Shown here: positions 23,117-33,344 of the stretch, in pieces
How positions within the stretch are numbered: the stretch's first letter is position 1
Layout: each line of letters begins with the position of its first letter
Assembly (NCBI GenBank): GCA_014155875.1
Contig: JACEFZ010025087.1
Location: forward strand, 629,501 to 693,500
Source: Cepaea nemoralis
Taxonomy: Eukaryota; Mollusca; Gastropoda; Stylommatophora; Helicidae
Length of the DNA stretch: 64,000 nt
Direction of reading: 5' to 3'
Notes under the pieces: model-generated
What the model was told of the DNA's origin: nothing
The model's input: only the letters and a program-made list of their open reading frames with translations
The model's database searches: none
Translations under genes and position numbers: made by a program

Positions 23117-25132
23117 GTGCCCAATTTCAGTATAAACACAGATCATAAAGCAGTCGTTGCCACAATAAGAACCATTAGAAGAAGAAGACAAAGAGCAGGA
23201 AAATACATGCCATGCGAATCAGTAAACTTAAAAAACCTTAAAGACGAGGCAGTAAGGGAAAATTATGAGAAAGAACTAACTGAACTCTTTGTAAAATTAC
23301 CTACGGAAAGAAAAACAGTGGAAGAAGAATGGGAGATATTAAAATCAAGCATTTTAAATACTGCAAAAATAACATGCGGAACCACGAAAAAACGCAAAAC
23401 ACGGATAAAGAAAATAACAAGTTGGTGGAACGCAGAAGTAAAGAAAGCGGTAAAAGAAAAAAAGGAAAAATATAAAAAGTGGTTGAAGAGCAAACAGGAA
23501 TGTGATTACAGAGAATACAGAATAGCGAGAAGACATGTGAGTAGAATAGTAAAGAGGGAAAAACAAAAAGACTGGGAAGAGTATGGAGAAACCCTAAATA
23601 AAAACTACAAGGAGGCAACCAGAAACTTCTACAAAAAGATAAGTGCAATGCGAACCAGAGGAGAACCCTTTGACCCAACTGAAATAATTAACAGCGAAAA
23701 TGGAGAACCAATAAGTGAACAAAAACAGATCCTAATAAGATGGAAGCAGTATTTCGAACAACTTCTCAACATCCCATCAGATGTCACAGGAATTCAAGAG
23801 ACCTACACAGATGTCACCGAGGAACTAGAACCAGACATACTAAAAGAAGAAATTATAGAAGCCATCAGATTAGCCCCATTAAACAAATCACCAGGACAGG
23901 ATGAAATACCAAATGAACTAATTAAAGCAGCAAGGGAAGTAGGAACAGCTTGGCTACATAGACTATTCAACCATGTTTGGGTAGAACAACAGACACCACG
24001 AGACTGGGGAAATGCCATAATTATCCCAATTTGGAAAAACAAAGGCAGCAAAAGAGATTGCACACAATACAGAGGCATTTCACTGTTGAGTCATACTGGG
24101 AAAATATTTTGCAAAATTCTTGAAAAAAGATTACGAACTACTTTAGAACCCCAGCTAAGCGAAACGCAGCTTGGATTTAGGAAAAACAAAGGATGCACAG
24201 ACGCCATTTTTGCTCTTAGACAACTTATAGAAAAATCAATTGAATTCAATGAAACACTCTACTTAGCCTTTGTCGACCAAGAAAAGGCATTTGATAGGGT
24301 AGATAGAAACAAGCTGTGGGAAATCCTTAAACAATATGGAGTGAGTACACATCTAACAAACCTATGCAGAAGTTTATACAACAACAGTGAATGCATAGTG
24401 AGAGCAACTGGAGAACACTCAGAACCCTTCACCATAAGATCTGGAGTACGACAAGGTTGTGTCCTGTCCCCTCTCTTGTTCATAACATATATAGACAACA
24501 TATGTAAAGAAACCAGCCAAGCAGAGACAGCAAGAATACCGCATGACGAGAACACAGAAGAAGAACCATCTGCAAATCTAACCATTAGAGAACTCCTGTT
24601 TGCGGACGACCAAGCACTAATAGCAAAATCAGAAGCTGAATTACAAGACCACATGAATAGTCTAAACGAAATGTGTAGGGAACATAACATGAAAATTAGC
24701 ACAAGCAAAACAGAGGTAATGACTATAACTAAAGAAGAACAAACAGCAACAATTCACCTAAACGAACATCCCTTGAAACAAGTAAAGAGCTTCAAGTACC
24801 TAGGAAGTATAATATCATCAAATGGCAGATCAGAAGACGAGATCGAAAATAGGTGCAATAAGGCAAATCAACTCATTGGACAAATGGCACCAATACTAAA
24901 GAACAAACATGTATCAATAACTACTAAGAAAGCACTTTACAACACAATCTTCCTACCAACTCTCTGCTACCAATGCCAAACCTGGACAATGACAGAAAAA
25001 GAGAAAAGAAAAATCACAACAACAGAAATGAGGTTTCTGAGAAGAATACTCAACGTATCAAGAAGAGATAAGATCAGAAATGAAGAAATCAGGACTAAAG
25101 TAGGGGTTAAAGCTGCTCTAGATTTTATTTGA
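23117..25132 (+). CDS. LINE reverse transcriptase, L-C family
   Basis: A 671-residue open frame. The N-terminus finishes the endonuclease (NTDHKAVVA); residues about 20-200 are a Lys/Arg/Glu-rich linker; the RT domain follows. Visible: KSPGQDEIPNELIK, IIIPIWKNKGSKRDCTQYRG, GFRKNKGCTDAIFALRQ, catalytic Asp387 in FVDQEKAFDR, SGVRQGCVLSP, FADD at 495-498, FKYLGSIISSNGR, then a basic C-terminal region. A TGA interrupts at 25130 just before VKWFGHASRLP and RGRGRPRKRW, which continue in frame to about 25360. Start choice is arbitrary because the true start lies upstream of the truncation. Adenine-rich sense-strand codon use. Motif style suggests the endonuclease-RT type LINEs (RTE-like), clade not settled. 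Confidence 0.92.
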   Translation: MPNFSINTDHKAVVATIRTIRRRRQRAGKYMPCESVNLKNLKDEAVRENYEKELTELFVKLPTERKTVEEEWEILKSSILNTAKITCGTTKKRKTRIKKITSWWNAEVKKAVKEKKEKYKKWLKSKQECDYREYRIARRHVSRIVKREKQKDWEEYGETLNKNYKEATRNFYKKISAMRTRGEPFDPTEIINSENGEPISEQKQILIRWKQYFEQLLNIPSDVTGIQETYTDVTEELEPDILKEEIIEAIRLAPLNKSPGQDEIPNELIKAAREVGTAWLHRLFNHVWVEQQTPRDWGNAIIIPIWKNKGSKRDCTQYRGISLLSHTGKIFCKILEKRLRTTLEPQLSETQLGFRKNKGCTDAIFALRQLIEKSIEFNETLYLAFVDQEKAFDRVDRNKLWEILKQYGVSTHLTNLCRSLYNNSECIVRATGEHSEPFTIRSGVRQGCVLSPLLFITYIDNICKETSQAETARIPHDENTEEEPSANLTIRELLFADDQALIAKSEAELQDHMNSLNEMCREHNMKISTSKTEVMTITKEEQTATIHLNEHPLKQVKSFKYLGSIISSNGRSEDEIENRCNKANQLIGQMAPILKNKHVSITTKKALYNTIFLPTLCYQCQTWTMTEKEKRKITTTEMRFLRRILNVSRRDKIRNEEIRTKVGVKAALDFI

Positions 25133-25362
25133 AAGCAGCAAGTCAAATGGTTTGGCCATGCAAGTAGGCTACCAGTCAACAGCATGCCACAACAAGCAAT
25201 GATGTACAGACCAGATGGAAACAGAGGAAGAGGCCGACCACGTAAACGTTGGACTGAGGGAATAACAGAATCCATGGGAATGTCGATATACGAAGCCCAT
25301 AACCGGGCACTCTCACGAAGTTTATACTTCACCTCGACACCGCAAGGTACAAGAGGAACATG
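25133..25362 (+). pseudogene. L-C LINE C-terminal segment beyond a premature stop
   Basis: In the same frame as the RT: QVKWFGHASRLPVNSMPQQA then GRGRPRKRWTEG, ending TPQGTRGT before a stop and the GATGA tail. This is the usual basic C-terminus of such LINEs, separated from the RT by a single TGA. Confidence 0.85.
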
Positions 25363-25379
25363 ATGAGATGAGATGAGAT

Positions 25380-26452
25380 GAGACTGGTGTCCGCTAGAAA
25401 GGTGTCACTGAGTGATGGTGATTTGTGTTTCGTGACTGGTGTCCACTAGAGGGATGTCACTGAGTGATGGTGATTTGTGTGTCGTGACTGGTGTCCGCTA
25501 GAAAGGTGTCACTGAGTGATGGTGATTTGTGTGTCGTGACTGGTGTCCGCTAGAGGGGTGTCACTGAATGATGGTGATTTGTGTGTCGTGACTGGTGTCC
25601 GCTAGAGGGGTGTCACTGAGTGATGGTGATTTGTGTGTCGTGACTGGTGTCCGCTAGAAAGGTGTCACTGAATGATGGTGATTTGTGTGTCGTGACTGGT
25701 GTCCACTAGAGGGATGTCACTGAGTGATGGTGATTTGTGTGTCGTGACTGGTGTCCGCTAGAAAGGTGTCACTGAGTGATGGTGATTTGTGTGTCGTGAC
25801 TGGTGTCCGCTAGAGGGGTGTCACTGAGTGATGGTGATTTGTGTGTCGTGACTGGTGTCCGCTAGAAAGGTGTCACTGAGTGATGGTGATTTGTGTTTCG
25901 TGACTGGTGTCCGCTAGAGGGGTGTCACTGAGTGATGGTATTTGTGTGTCGTGACTGGTGTGTGCTAGAAAGGTGTCACTGAGTGATGGTGATTTGTGTG
26001 TCGTGACTGGTGTCCGCTAGAAAGGTGTCACTGAGTGATGGTGATTTGTGTGTCGTGACTGGTGTCCGCTAGAGGGGTGTCACTGAATGATGGTGATTTG
26101 TGCGTCGTGACTGGTGTCCGCTAGAGGGGTGTCACTGAGTGATGGTGATTTGTGTGTCGTGACTGGTGTCCGCTAGAAAGGTGTCACTGAGTGATGGTGA
26201 TTTGTGTGTCGTGACTGGTGTCCACTAGAGGGATGTCACTGAGTGATGGTGATTTGTGTGTCGTGACTGGTGTCCTCTAGAAAGGTGTCACTGAGTGATG
26301 GTGATTTATGTGTCGTGACTGGTGTCCGCTAGAGGGGTGTCACTGAATGATGGTGATTTGTGTGTCGTGACTGGTATCCGCTAGAGGGATGTCACTGAGT
26401 GATGGTGATTTGTATTTCGTGACTGGTGTGTGCTAGGAAGGTATCACTGAGT
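25380..26452. repeat. 52-bp minisatellite, right arm (about 20.5 copies)
   Basis: Same unit as 21816-22877. This arm is richer in the TAGAAAGG variant than the left arm, and runs such as AAAGG, CCACTAGAGGGA, AAAGG, GGGG recur as multi-unit blocks. It ends with the GTGTGCTAGGAAGG edge variant. Confidence 0.97.
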
Positions 26453-26894
26453 GACGAAGCCTACAGGTTACTTATTCTATGCAACAAGGCAGAATGTGTA
26501 CTGGCCAGGTTTTGACATATGGTTATCGATGGACACTTTATTCTGCCCTAGCGGTGTTTAGATACGCGTGTCTCATGCTTTGGTCGCTGTAGCATTGTGG
26601 TTAGTGTTCTTACTGATAGAGTCAGAGATCCTGGTTCAATCCACAGCAGTGACATGATTCATTTTCCCGATCAGTACTGCTCTGGACACCTGGTATCTAG
26701 TCTCACAGACTGAATGCAGAGTTTTCTGATAATTGTCAGGAATTGAAACGCGGAAGAAAAGAAATATGTCACCTCACCTTATTCTGTCCTGGTCTAGAAA
26801 TTTCCAGACTTAACAGTTTACATTCCAACGCTAGCATTTGACTAACTTAACCTCCTGTGTAACCTTCTCACATTTCCATGGCAGCTTTCGTGCA
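26453..26894 (+). mobile_element. Possible tRNA-derived SINE (26586-26760) in otherwise unassigned sequence
   Basis: An A-box-like TAGCATTGTGGTTAGTG at about 26591 and a B-box GGTTCAATCCACA about 45 bases later have the spacing of a tRNA-type Pol III promoter. No second copy or target duplication was found, so this rests on the boxes alone. The rest of the stretch holds nothing recognisable. Confidence 0.4.
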
Positions 26895-27290
26895 GAAACC
26901 AAAGGAAGGCATCAGGAGAGTAACCATAGAAAGACATTGATCGAGGAACCATCGTAAGACATTGGACGAGAAACCATTGCGAGACATTGTGCGAGGAACC
27001 ATAGAAAGACACCGGAAGAGGGAACATAGCAAGACACCGAGCGAGTAACCATAGTAAGACATCTGATGGGGAACCAAAGCAAGACATCGGGCGAGGAACC
27101 AAAGCAAGACACCGAGAGAGGAACAATAGCAAGAGACCGAGCGAGGAATCATAGTAAGACATCGGGAGAGGAATAATAGCAAGACATCGGGAGAGGAACC
27201 AAAGCAAGACATCGGGAGAGGAACCATAACAAGATATCGGGAGAGGATTCAAAGCAAGACACCGTGAGAGGAACCAAAACAAGCAAACTA
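26895..27290. repeat. 25-bp minisatellite, about 15 copies
   Basis: Units of GAGGAACCATAGCAAGACAT plus CGGGA. Moderately diverged. The Leu/Ser/Cys-rich minus-strand frames are artefacts of three-unit (75-bp) periodicity. Confidence 0.9.
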
Positions 27291-27496
27291 AAGTGAAATG
27301 TAACTAGAATAGATGTACTAAAAGAAGCTTCCACAATATATTCCCCCAGACAGCAAAACCAACGCTATTTAATCATACTAAGAATTAACGACCAAGAATA
27401 TATTTTTTCAACCTGGTTACTCTGGAGAAGCTTGAAATAGTTTTCATTCCTAGGAACAGTGTTGCCATCACCTTTTGATGAAAAAGCACTAAAGAC

Positions 27497-27528
<32 letters not shown>

Positions 27529-27929
27529 GCACCAAATATATTTTTCGAAAGCACCAAAATAAAGCACCAACTGTTTTATACAAATGTGACAAGGTAGCAC
27601 ATTATAATTTATTATTATCACTTCATATTACAATGAAGTTTATTAAAGATCCGCCAAATCAACAAAAAGAGCCAAAAAAAAAAGCACTAAGTTGCAATAA
27701 TATTTTTTGGGAAAGCACTAAAACAAGCACTGGCGGTATTCATTCAAAATGTTATTGTTATAAAGTAGCACATTATAGTTTATTATTATCACTGAATATT
27801 AGAATGAAGTTTATTCCAGATCAAATCCCAGTCTGACAACTCCTCTTCAGTTTCTGTAGCTATTTCCTGTTGTGTTTGCTCTTGCGATGATGATGGTGAT
27901 AATTGAGTATTTTGTATATACTCCTGTGA

Positions 27930-28340
27930 TCAAATTTTTCGTAGAATATCCTTAGGTAGTTTATAATCATGACAGCATTTGCCATATCTTTTCATTCCAT
28001 ATATAATAGTCAAAACAGCTGTCAAACTCTTGATACACAGTCTGTTCCGCAATTTTGATTTTATAACTCCCATCTGACTGGAAATACGCTCCACTTCCGC
28101 ATTAGAATGAGGTAAAATGAACACAGTTAAAGCTAAATCTGTAAGATTTTGGAAAGGATTTTCACTGGTGGCATCCCTGTATGAGGCTATTTCTGCCCAC
28201 AGTCCAAGTGTGTCAGAGGTCTGTGTCCACTGCATATGATGAAGTTTTCTCCACTGGAAATCGATGCGGGTGAGAGTAGCTGCATCTTCTACAAACATTT
28301 TAGCAAGATCCAATATACAGGTTTCATTGGCTGTAGCCAT
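27930..28340 (-). pseudogene. hAT transposase C-terminus with dimerisation domain
   Basis: C-terminal third of a hAT transposase. NPFQNLTDLALTVFILPHSN, AEVERISSQMGVIKSKLRNR and a following LxxIIYGMKR segment match the hAT C-terminal dimerisation region, where the LPHSNAEVER motif and the SKLRNR stretch are characteristic. This frame overlaps the upstream one at 28289-28340, which implies a frameshift there. The transposase would bind the terminal repeats and cut and paste the element, but this copy is broken. Confidence 0.9.
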
Positions 28341-28798
28341 TCACTTCCACTAAGGCATGACATGGACTGCAACACTCGAACGTTATTCGGCAAACGTAAA
28401 CGCAGCTGTGTCAATAACTCTATTAAAACCTGGATGCACCTTCCACGAATTTCTTTCTCATCAGGAAACTGGTAGCCTGCTATTTCTTTCTCAAACTCAT
28501 AACCTAGATTGGGATTAGGATCTAAATAATCTTGAGTAGCATCGCTTTCTGTTATTTTTTCCCCAGGAATAGCAATCTTTGAACTTATAGAATCAGTGAG
28601 TTGGACAAGATCGCTGAGTAGTATTGTTGGATCCTGTATATCTGCTTCGAATTTCTTATTCACACTTTGAACTTCCGCTAAACATAGAATGTAGAAGGTC
28701 TGCTGTATAACTGCGCTATTTGAGTCTTGTATATCAAAATTAGTTCTGAACTCGACCCACTGCTGTAAAATTCTGACAATCACAGATTGAATGGACAT
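28289..28798 (-). pseudogene. hAT transposase middle section
   Basis: Follows the N-terminal segment after a frameshift near 28826: QLSQARWMSIQSVI and RILQQWVEF continue from PLKVF in a shifted frame, matching the RW(L)S motif of hAT transposases, where the Arg-Trp lies in the catalytic core. A second frameshift near 28335 links it to the C-terminal section. Confidence 0.85.
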
Positions 28799-28812
28799 CC
28801 ATCGTGCCTGGC

Positions 28813-29178
28813 TTAACTGAACACCTTCAGCGGATGTTGTCCATCATTTATTGAAGCTAAAAGCTCCCTGTACTTTGCTTGACGAAGACTTGAGTGTGAA
28901 AACCAGTTATATGTTTCTCTAATCATGAACTCTATGTTCCCGGGCAGACAAGCAGTTGCGGCCTGTGACACTGCCAGCTGAAGGGAATGACATACACACC
29001 TAATTAGTACCAGATGAGGAACTTCGGATTTTAATTTTGTATATACTCCATTGTTTACACCTGTCATGACAGATACATTGTCAGTGTCGAGTGCAACTAG
29101 TCTTTGCAACTCAAGTCCATTCTTGTTTAAACAATCTTTTAACGCATTGCATATTGCCTGCGCATTGCAGTCACTCAC
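28813..29178 (-). pseudogene. hAT transposase catalytic-core N-terminal section
   Basis: Contains RLVALDTDNVSVMTGVNNGV (catalytic Asp region) and VLIRCVCHSLQLAVSQAA (the C-HSLQLA motif near the second catalytic part). No BED zinc finger or DNA-binding N-terminus is found between 29178 and the terminus at 29454, so it is deleted. The style is close to the transposases seen in ZNF862/KIAA1586-like domesticated genes, but terminal repeats and frameshifts show a plain dead transposon. Confidence 0.85.
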
Positions 29179-29462
29179 TTCAACTAAATCGTATTAAAGG
29201 GAGTTAAACTACTTGAATATTGCGCGGTAATGTACTAAGACTGTTTTACTCTCTCACTTCAGTTCAAATTCGGCTTTTTAGTGTCCCCAAAATGATTGTT
29301 AAAGTAATTTTTACCCACCCAAAAAAGCACGAAAAAGCACCTCAAAACAATTGTGAAGCACCAAATTCGCGCGGCCGCGCTAAATGCAAACTTTTGGCAC
29401 TAAATTTGAAAAAGCACTAAATTTGGTGCGAAAAGCGTCAAAATGGCAACACTGCCCAGGAA

Positions 29463-30230
29463 CCTCGGCTTAAAAATGTATGCACAACAAAAACAACAAG
29501 AATGATAACGGCAGCAGGAAAATCGGCAATAACAAGAAATGACAACAGAAACAACAGCAGCAGCAACAACAACAACAATATATATGACAACGACAGAGAC
29601 AACAACTTATTAGCGTTATGCTTTCTAGTCAACGATAATATTCTACAGGCCTATCCACTGTGGCACCTGCATTAAGGTACTCTCATGGTTTCTATCATTA
29701 TCTCTCACCGCAAATCCTAGACATCCGGGAAAACCCGTTTACCAACTGACAGACTGGTCTTGGCTCGAGTCAAGTATGATTAGTAATTCGTGTCTTTGTC
29801 TATGTATCCAAGGTCACAGACGGGCAGCTCAAACGTATTGCGCTTTTCGTTTGTAAGGACAATGCTCTAGCTAGATAAAAAGCAGCTGGCGAGGTCACAA
29901 TGTTGTGTCATTGATTATTGACTCTTTTTTCCAGATCAGTTGATAACTGTAGATCGCCCTGGACACCAGCCGAGGCGATATAAATGATTTGCATTGATAA
30001 TTCATGAGGCCGCGGAGAACAGCGCCGTTTGACATCCTGCAATCATTACAAATGGATACCCTAATTTATTAGCAGTCGCCGTTGCATAGTAGCTTAGTGC
30101 ATTTGCTTGACAATCGCTGTTCCTGGGTTCAGATTCTTCTGGAGATGAAATTGTTATCATCATCGTTTGCTCTTGGGCGTGTCGAATATGGGACAAGTAA
30201 TCACCGTGAAGCGGCGTTCAACTGGTTGAA
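29463..30230. other. Unassigned sequence with a CAA microsatellite and a weak tRNA-like head
   Basis: A (CAG/CAA)n run lies at about 29547-29578. At 30078-30145, TAGCTTAGTGCATTTGC and GGGTTCAGATTC have the spacing of A and B boxes, a possible SINE head with no second copy found. No gene. Confidence 0.4.
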
Positions 30231-30340
30231 GGGGATGGGGTGTTTGGTGTAAATGATGGTGTCATTTCCCCAGGAGCATCTCCTGTTAGAACGTCCTAAA
30301 GCACTTTGTGTGAATAGTGTTGGATTGTGCGTGCGTGCGT
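30231..30340. repeat. Diverged monomers of the 52-bp array
   Basis: CCAGGAGCATCTCCTGTTAG, AACGTCCTAAAGCACTTTGT and GTGAATAGTGT correspond unit-for-unit to the homogeneous array beginning near 30765. They are old array-edge units. Confidence 0.6.
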
Positions 30341-30376
30341 GCGCGCGCGCGCGTGTGTGTGTGTGTGTGTGTGTGT
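30326..30376. repeat. (GT/GC)n microsatellite
   Basis: GTGCGTGCGTGCGCGCGCGC followed by GT dinucleotides. Confidence 0.95.
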
Positions 30377-30439
30377 ACAGGAGTTTAAAGGGGTCAAAAG
30401 TGTTAAATGCGGAGTAGGGGAGAAATAAAATTAAACACT

Positions 30440-30605
30440 ACCAACTGGCAGAATTGACGGGCAAAGAGCGATGGGAAGGAAAATAGGCCACAAAGCACAA
30501 CCGAGACAAGAAGATATACTTGATCCAAGACGTTGATGAATAGTATGAGATGGCGACAAGAAGGCCCGCGACATGGCACATGATGATGACGATGATGATG
30601 AACTA
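30440..30605 (+). pseudogene. 3' stub of LINE family L-A
   Basis: CTTGATCCAAGACGTTGATG encodes LIQDVDE; after a frameshift MRWRQEGPRHGT and a stop follow, matching LIHDSVDRVRW...HAYRHGT of copy A. A TGATGATGACGATGATGATG tail follows. It lies between diverged monomers of the 52-bp array. Confidence 0.65.
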
Positions 30606-30639
30606 GTGAGAGCTTTTAGTCAGGCTTGTTGTTCGGTGG

Positions 30640-32392
30640 AAAGTCTTAAAGCCCTTTATATCAGGGTTGGTGCCATGCCTTGAGATGTGTGTATTTGATC
30701 AAAAGATGTAAAATACTTTACATAACGACTAATATCATTTTTCCTGGTGTGCCTTCTGATAGAGGGAAGCAAAACACTTGATGTGACTAGCGTACCAGGA
30801 ATGTCTTGTGATAGAACAGTATAAAACACTTTATGTAACTAGTGTACCAGGAATGTCTTGTGATAGAACAGTGTAAAACAATTTATGTGACTAGTGTACC
30901 AGGAATGTCTTGTGATAGAACAGTGTAAAACACTTTATGTGACTAGTGTACCGGGAATGTCTTGTGATAGAACAGTGTAAAACACTTGATGTGACTAGTG
31001 TACCAGGAATGTCTTGTGATAGAACAGTGTAAAATACTTAATGTGACTAGCGTACCAGGAATGTCTTGTGATAGAACAGTGTAAAACACTTAATGTAACT
31101 AGTCTACCAGGAATGTCTTGTGATAGAACAGTGTAAAACACTTTATGTAACTAGTGTACCAGGAATGTCTTGTGATAGAACAGTGTAAAACACTTTATGT
31201 AACTAGTGTACCAGGAATGTCTTGTGATAGAACAGTGTAAAACACTTAATGTGGCTAATCTACCAGGAATGTCTTGTGATAGAACAGTGTAAAACACTTA
31301 ATGTGGCTAGTCTGCCAGGAATGTCTTGTGATAGAACAGTGTAAAACACTTTATGTAACTAGTGTACCAGGAATGTCTTGTGATAGAACAGTGTAAAACA
31401 CTTTATGTAACTAGTCTACCAGGAATGTCTTGTGATAGAACAGTGTAAAACACTTAATGTAACTAGTGTACCAGGAATGTCTTGTGATAGAACAGTGTAA
31501 AACACTTTATGTAACTAGTGTACCAGGAATGTCTTGTGATAGAACAGTGTAAAACACTTTATGTAACTAGTGTACCAGGAATGTCTTGTGATAGAACAGT
31601 GTAAAACAATTTATGTAACTAGTATACCAGGAATGTCTTGTGATAGAACAGTGTAAAACACTTAATGTAACTAGTCTACCAGGAATGTCTTGTGATAGAA
31701 CAGTGTAAAACACTTTATGTGACTAGTGTACCAGGAATGTCTTGTGATAGAACAGTGTAAAACACTTGATGTGACTAGCGTACCAGGAATGTCTTGTGAT
31801 AGAACAGTGTAAAACACTTTATGCGGCTAGTGTACCAGGAATGTCTTGTGATAGAACAGTGTAAAACACTTAATGTGGCTAGTCTGCCAGGAATGTCTTG
31901 TGATAGAACAGTGTAAAACACTTTATGTAACTAGTGTACCAGGAATGTCTTGTGATAGAACAGTGTAAAACACTTTATGTAACTAGTCTACCAGGAATGT
32001 CTTGTGATAGAACAGTGTAAAACACTTAATGTAACTAGTGTACCAGGAATGTCTTGTGATAGAACAGTGTAAAACACTTTATGTAACTAGTGTACCAGGA
32101 ATGTCTTGTGATAGAACAGTGTAAAACACTTTATGTAACTAGTATACCAGGAATGTCTTGTGATAGAACAGTGTAAAACACTTAATGTGGCTAATCTACC
32201 AGGAATGTCTTGTGATAGAACAGTGTAAAACACTTAATGTGGCTAGTCTACCAGGAATGTCTTGTGATAGAACAGTGTAAAACACTTTATGTAACTAGTG
32301 TACCAGGAATGTCTTGTGATAGAACAGTGTAAAACACTTTATGTAACTAGCGTACCAGGAATGTCTTGTGATAGAACAGTGTAAAACACTAA
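30640..32392. repeat. 52-bp minisatellite, about 31 copies plus diverged leading units
   Basis: Unit: ACTAGTGTACCAGGAATGTC, TTGTGATAGAACAGTGTAAA, ACACTTTATGTA. Units at 30640-30765 are diverged; the rest is homogeneous. Variants (TTATGTAAC, TAATGTGGC, TTGATGTGAC) recur in the same order at about 31240-31620 and 31860-32280, so multi-unit blocks were duplicated. Confidence 0.97.
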
Positions 32393-32404
32393 CTAGCGAT
32401 AACG

Positions 32405-32530
32405 TGTTTTCAGGAGATAGAACCCTCAGCAGAAATGATCCAGAAAACCAAAGACCGAGATCTGTGGAAAGTCATGAACGTCTACGCCAATCAGCTTGGC
32501 ACTTGATAATGATGATGATGATGATGATAT
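32405..32530 (+). pseudogene. 3' stub of LINE family L-A directly abutting the 52-bp array
   Basis: An intact terminal frame EMIQKTKDRDLWKVMNVYAN then QLGT and a stop, nearly the same as the terminus of the copy at 55306-56324 (ELIQKTKDRDLWRAMNAYAS, RHGT). A TGATAATGATGATGATGATG tail follows. Only about 35 codons remain. Confidence 0.85.
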
Positions 32531-32814
32531 ATGCTTACACATTCAGTCCTGTCTGCCTGCAGTATCCTATAATGCATATTGCTTTCTCAATCATTCAAAG
32601 CTGATCAATATTTTTTAACACATTTATCAACTGCTATGTTTGCCTGAAGGCTTAACTCCACTGGCACGAATATGCAACGTGGACTCTAAAGTAGTGAGCA
32701 TCGTTGTAACATTGATGCCCTGATCAAATATTCATGGGCCACACGTTTCTATCTGCGCCAATCATACTGCCCCAGTAGCTCAAGGCTTGCCCGGCCTAGC
32801 CAGATCACACGCCT
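32531..32814. other. Unassigned sequence
   Basis: No gene or element recognised between the LINE stub and the 68-bp array. Confidence 0.5.
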
Positions 32815-33300
32815 TCGGCTACGGGTAATGATCTAGCGGCAGATATACAGAACAGCGGCTGTTGGTGTGTATACAGTACAGCTAGTGGCTCTAGATCACT
32901 GCTGCCTCCAGAAGATATACAGTGCAGCGACTGTTAGTGTGTGCATAAATAGTGGCTCTAGACCACTGCTGCCCCCAGAAGATATACAGTGCAGCGACTG
33001 TTAGTGTGTGTACAACTAGTGGCTCTAGACCACTGCTGCCACCAGAAGATATACAGTGCAGCGACTGTTAGTGTGTGTACAACTAGTGGCTCTAGACCAC
33101 TGCTGCCACCAGAAGATATACAGTGCAGCGACTGTTAGTGTGTGTACAACTAGTGGCTATAGATCACTGCTGCCTCCAGAAGATATACAGTGCAGCGACT
33201 GTTAGTGTGTTCATAAATAGTGGCTATAGATCACTGCTGCCTCTAGAAGATATACAAAGCAGCCACTGTTAGTGTGTGTCTGTACAACAAGTGGCTCTAC
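32815..33300. repeat. 68-bp minisatellite, about 7 copies
   Basis: Units of AGAAGATATACAGTGCAGCG, ACTGTTAGTGTGTG, TACAACTAGTGGCTCTAGA and CCACTGCTGCC. First and last copies are the most diverged. Confidence 0.93.
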
Positions 33301-33344
33301 TTTAATATCATATAACCGATTTAGGTAATAATAAACTGTAGTGA

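Larger units (their letters stand above)
22878..25379 (+). mobile_element. LINE family L-C, nearly open 5'-truncated copy inserted in the 52-bp array
   Basis: About 2.5 kb from mid-endonuclease to a GATGAGATGAGATGAGA tail, with the 52-bp array on both sides. The left arm stops after GATTTGTGTGT and the right arm resumes at GACTGGTGTCC, so the array lost only about 3 bp (CGT) and shows no target duplication. Only two premature stops were found (near 23023 and 25130), so this is among the youngest LINE copies here. Confidence 0.9.
27449..29462 (-). mobile_element. hAT DNA transposon with degraded transposase
   Basis: The element is 27457-29454 (1998 bp). Both ends read CAGTGTTGCCAT inward. Flanks CCTAGGAA (27449-27456) and CCCAGGAA (29455-29462) are an 8-bp duplication with one mismatch. 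Subterminal regions at both ends are full of AAAGCACTAAA/AAAGCACCAA motifs, probable transposase-binding repeats. A segment with TTATTATTATCACT and AATGAAGTTTATT is duplicated about 172 bp apart (about 27595-27650 and 27767-27822). A poly-C run sits at 27499-27519. Confidence 0.93.

Noticed and set aside
21816..26452. The two equal arms of the 52-bp array as one duplicated segment around the LINE
   Set aside because: The order of unit variants in the two arms differs, so the arms are parts of one array and not copies of each other.
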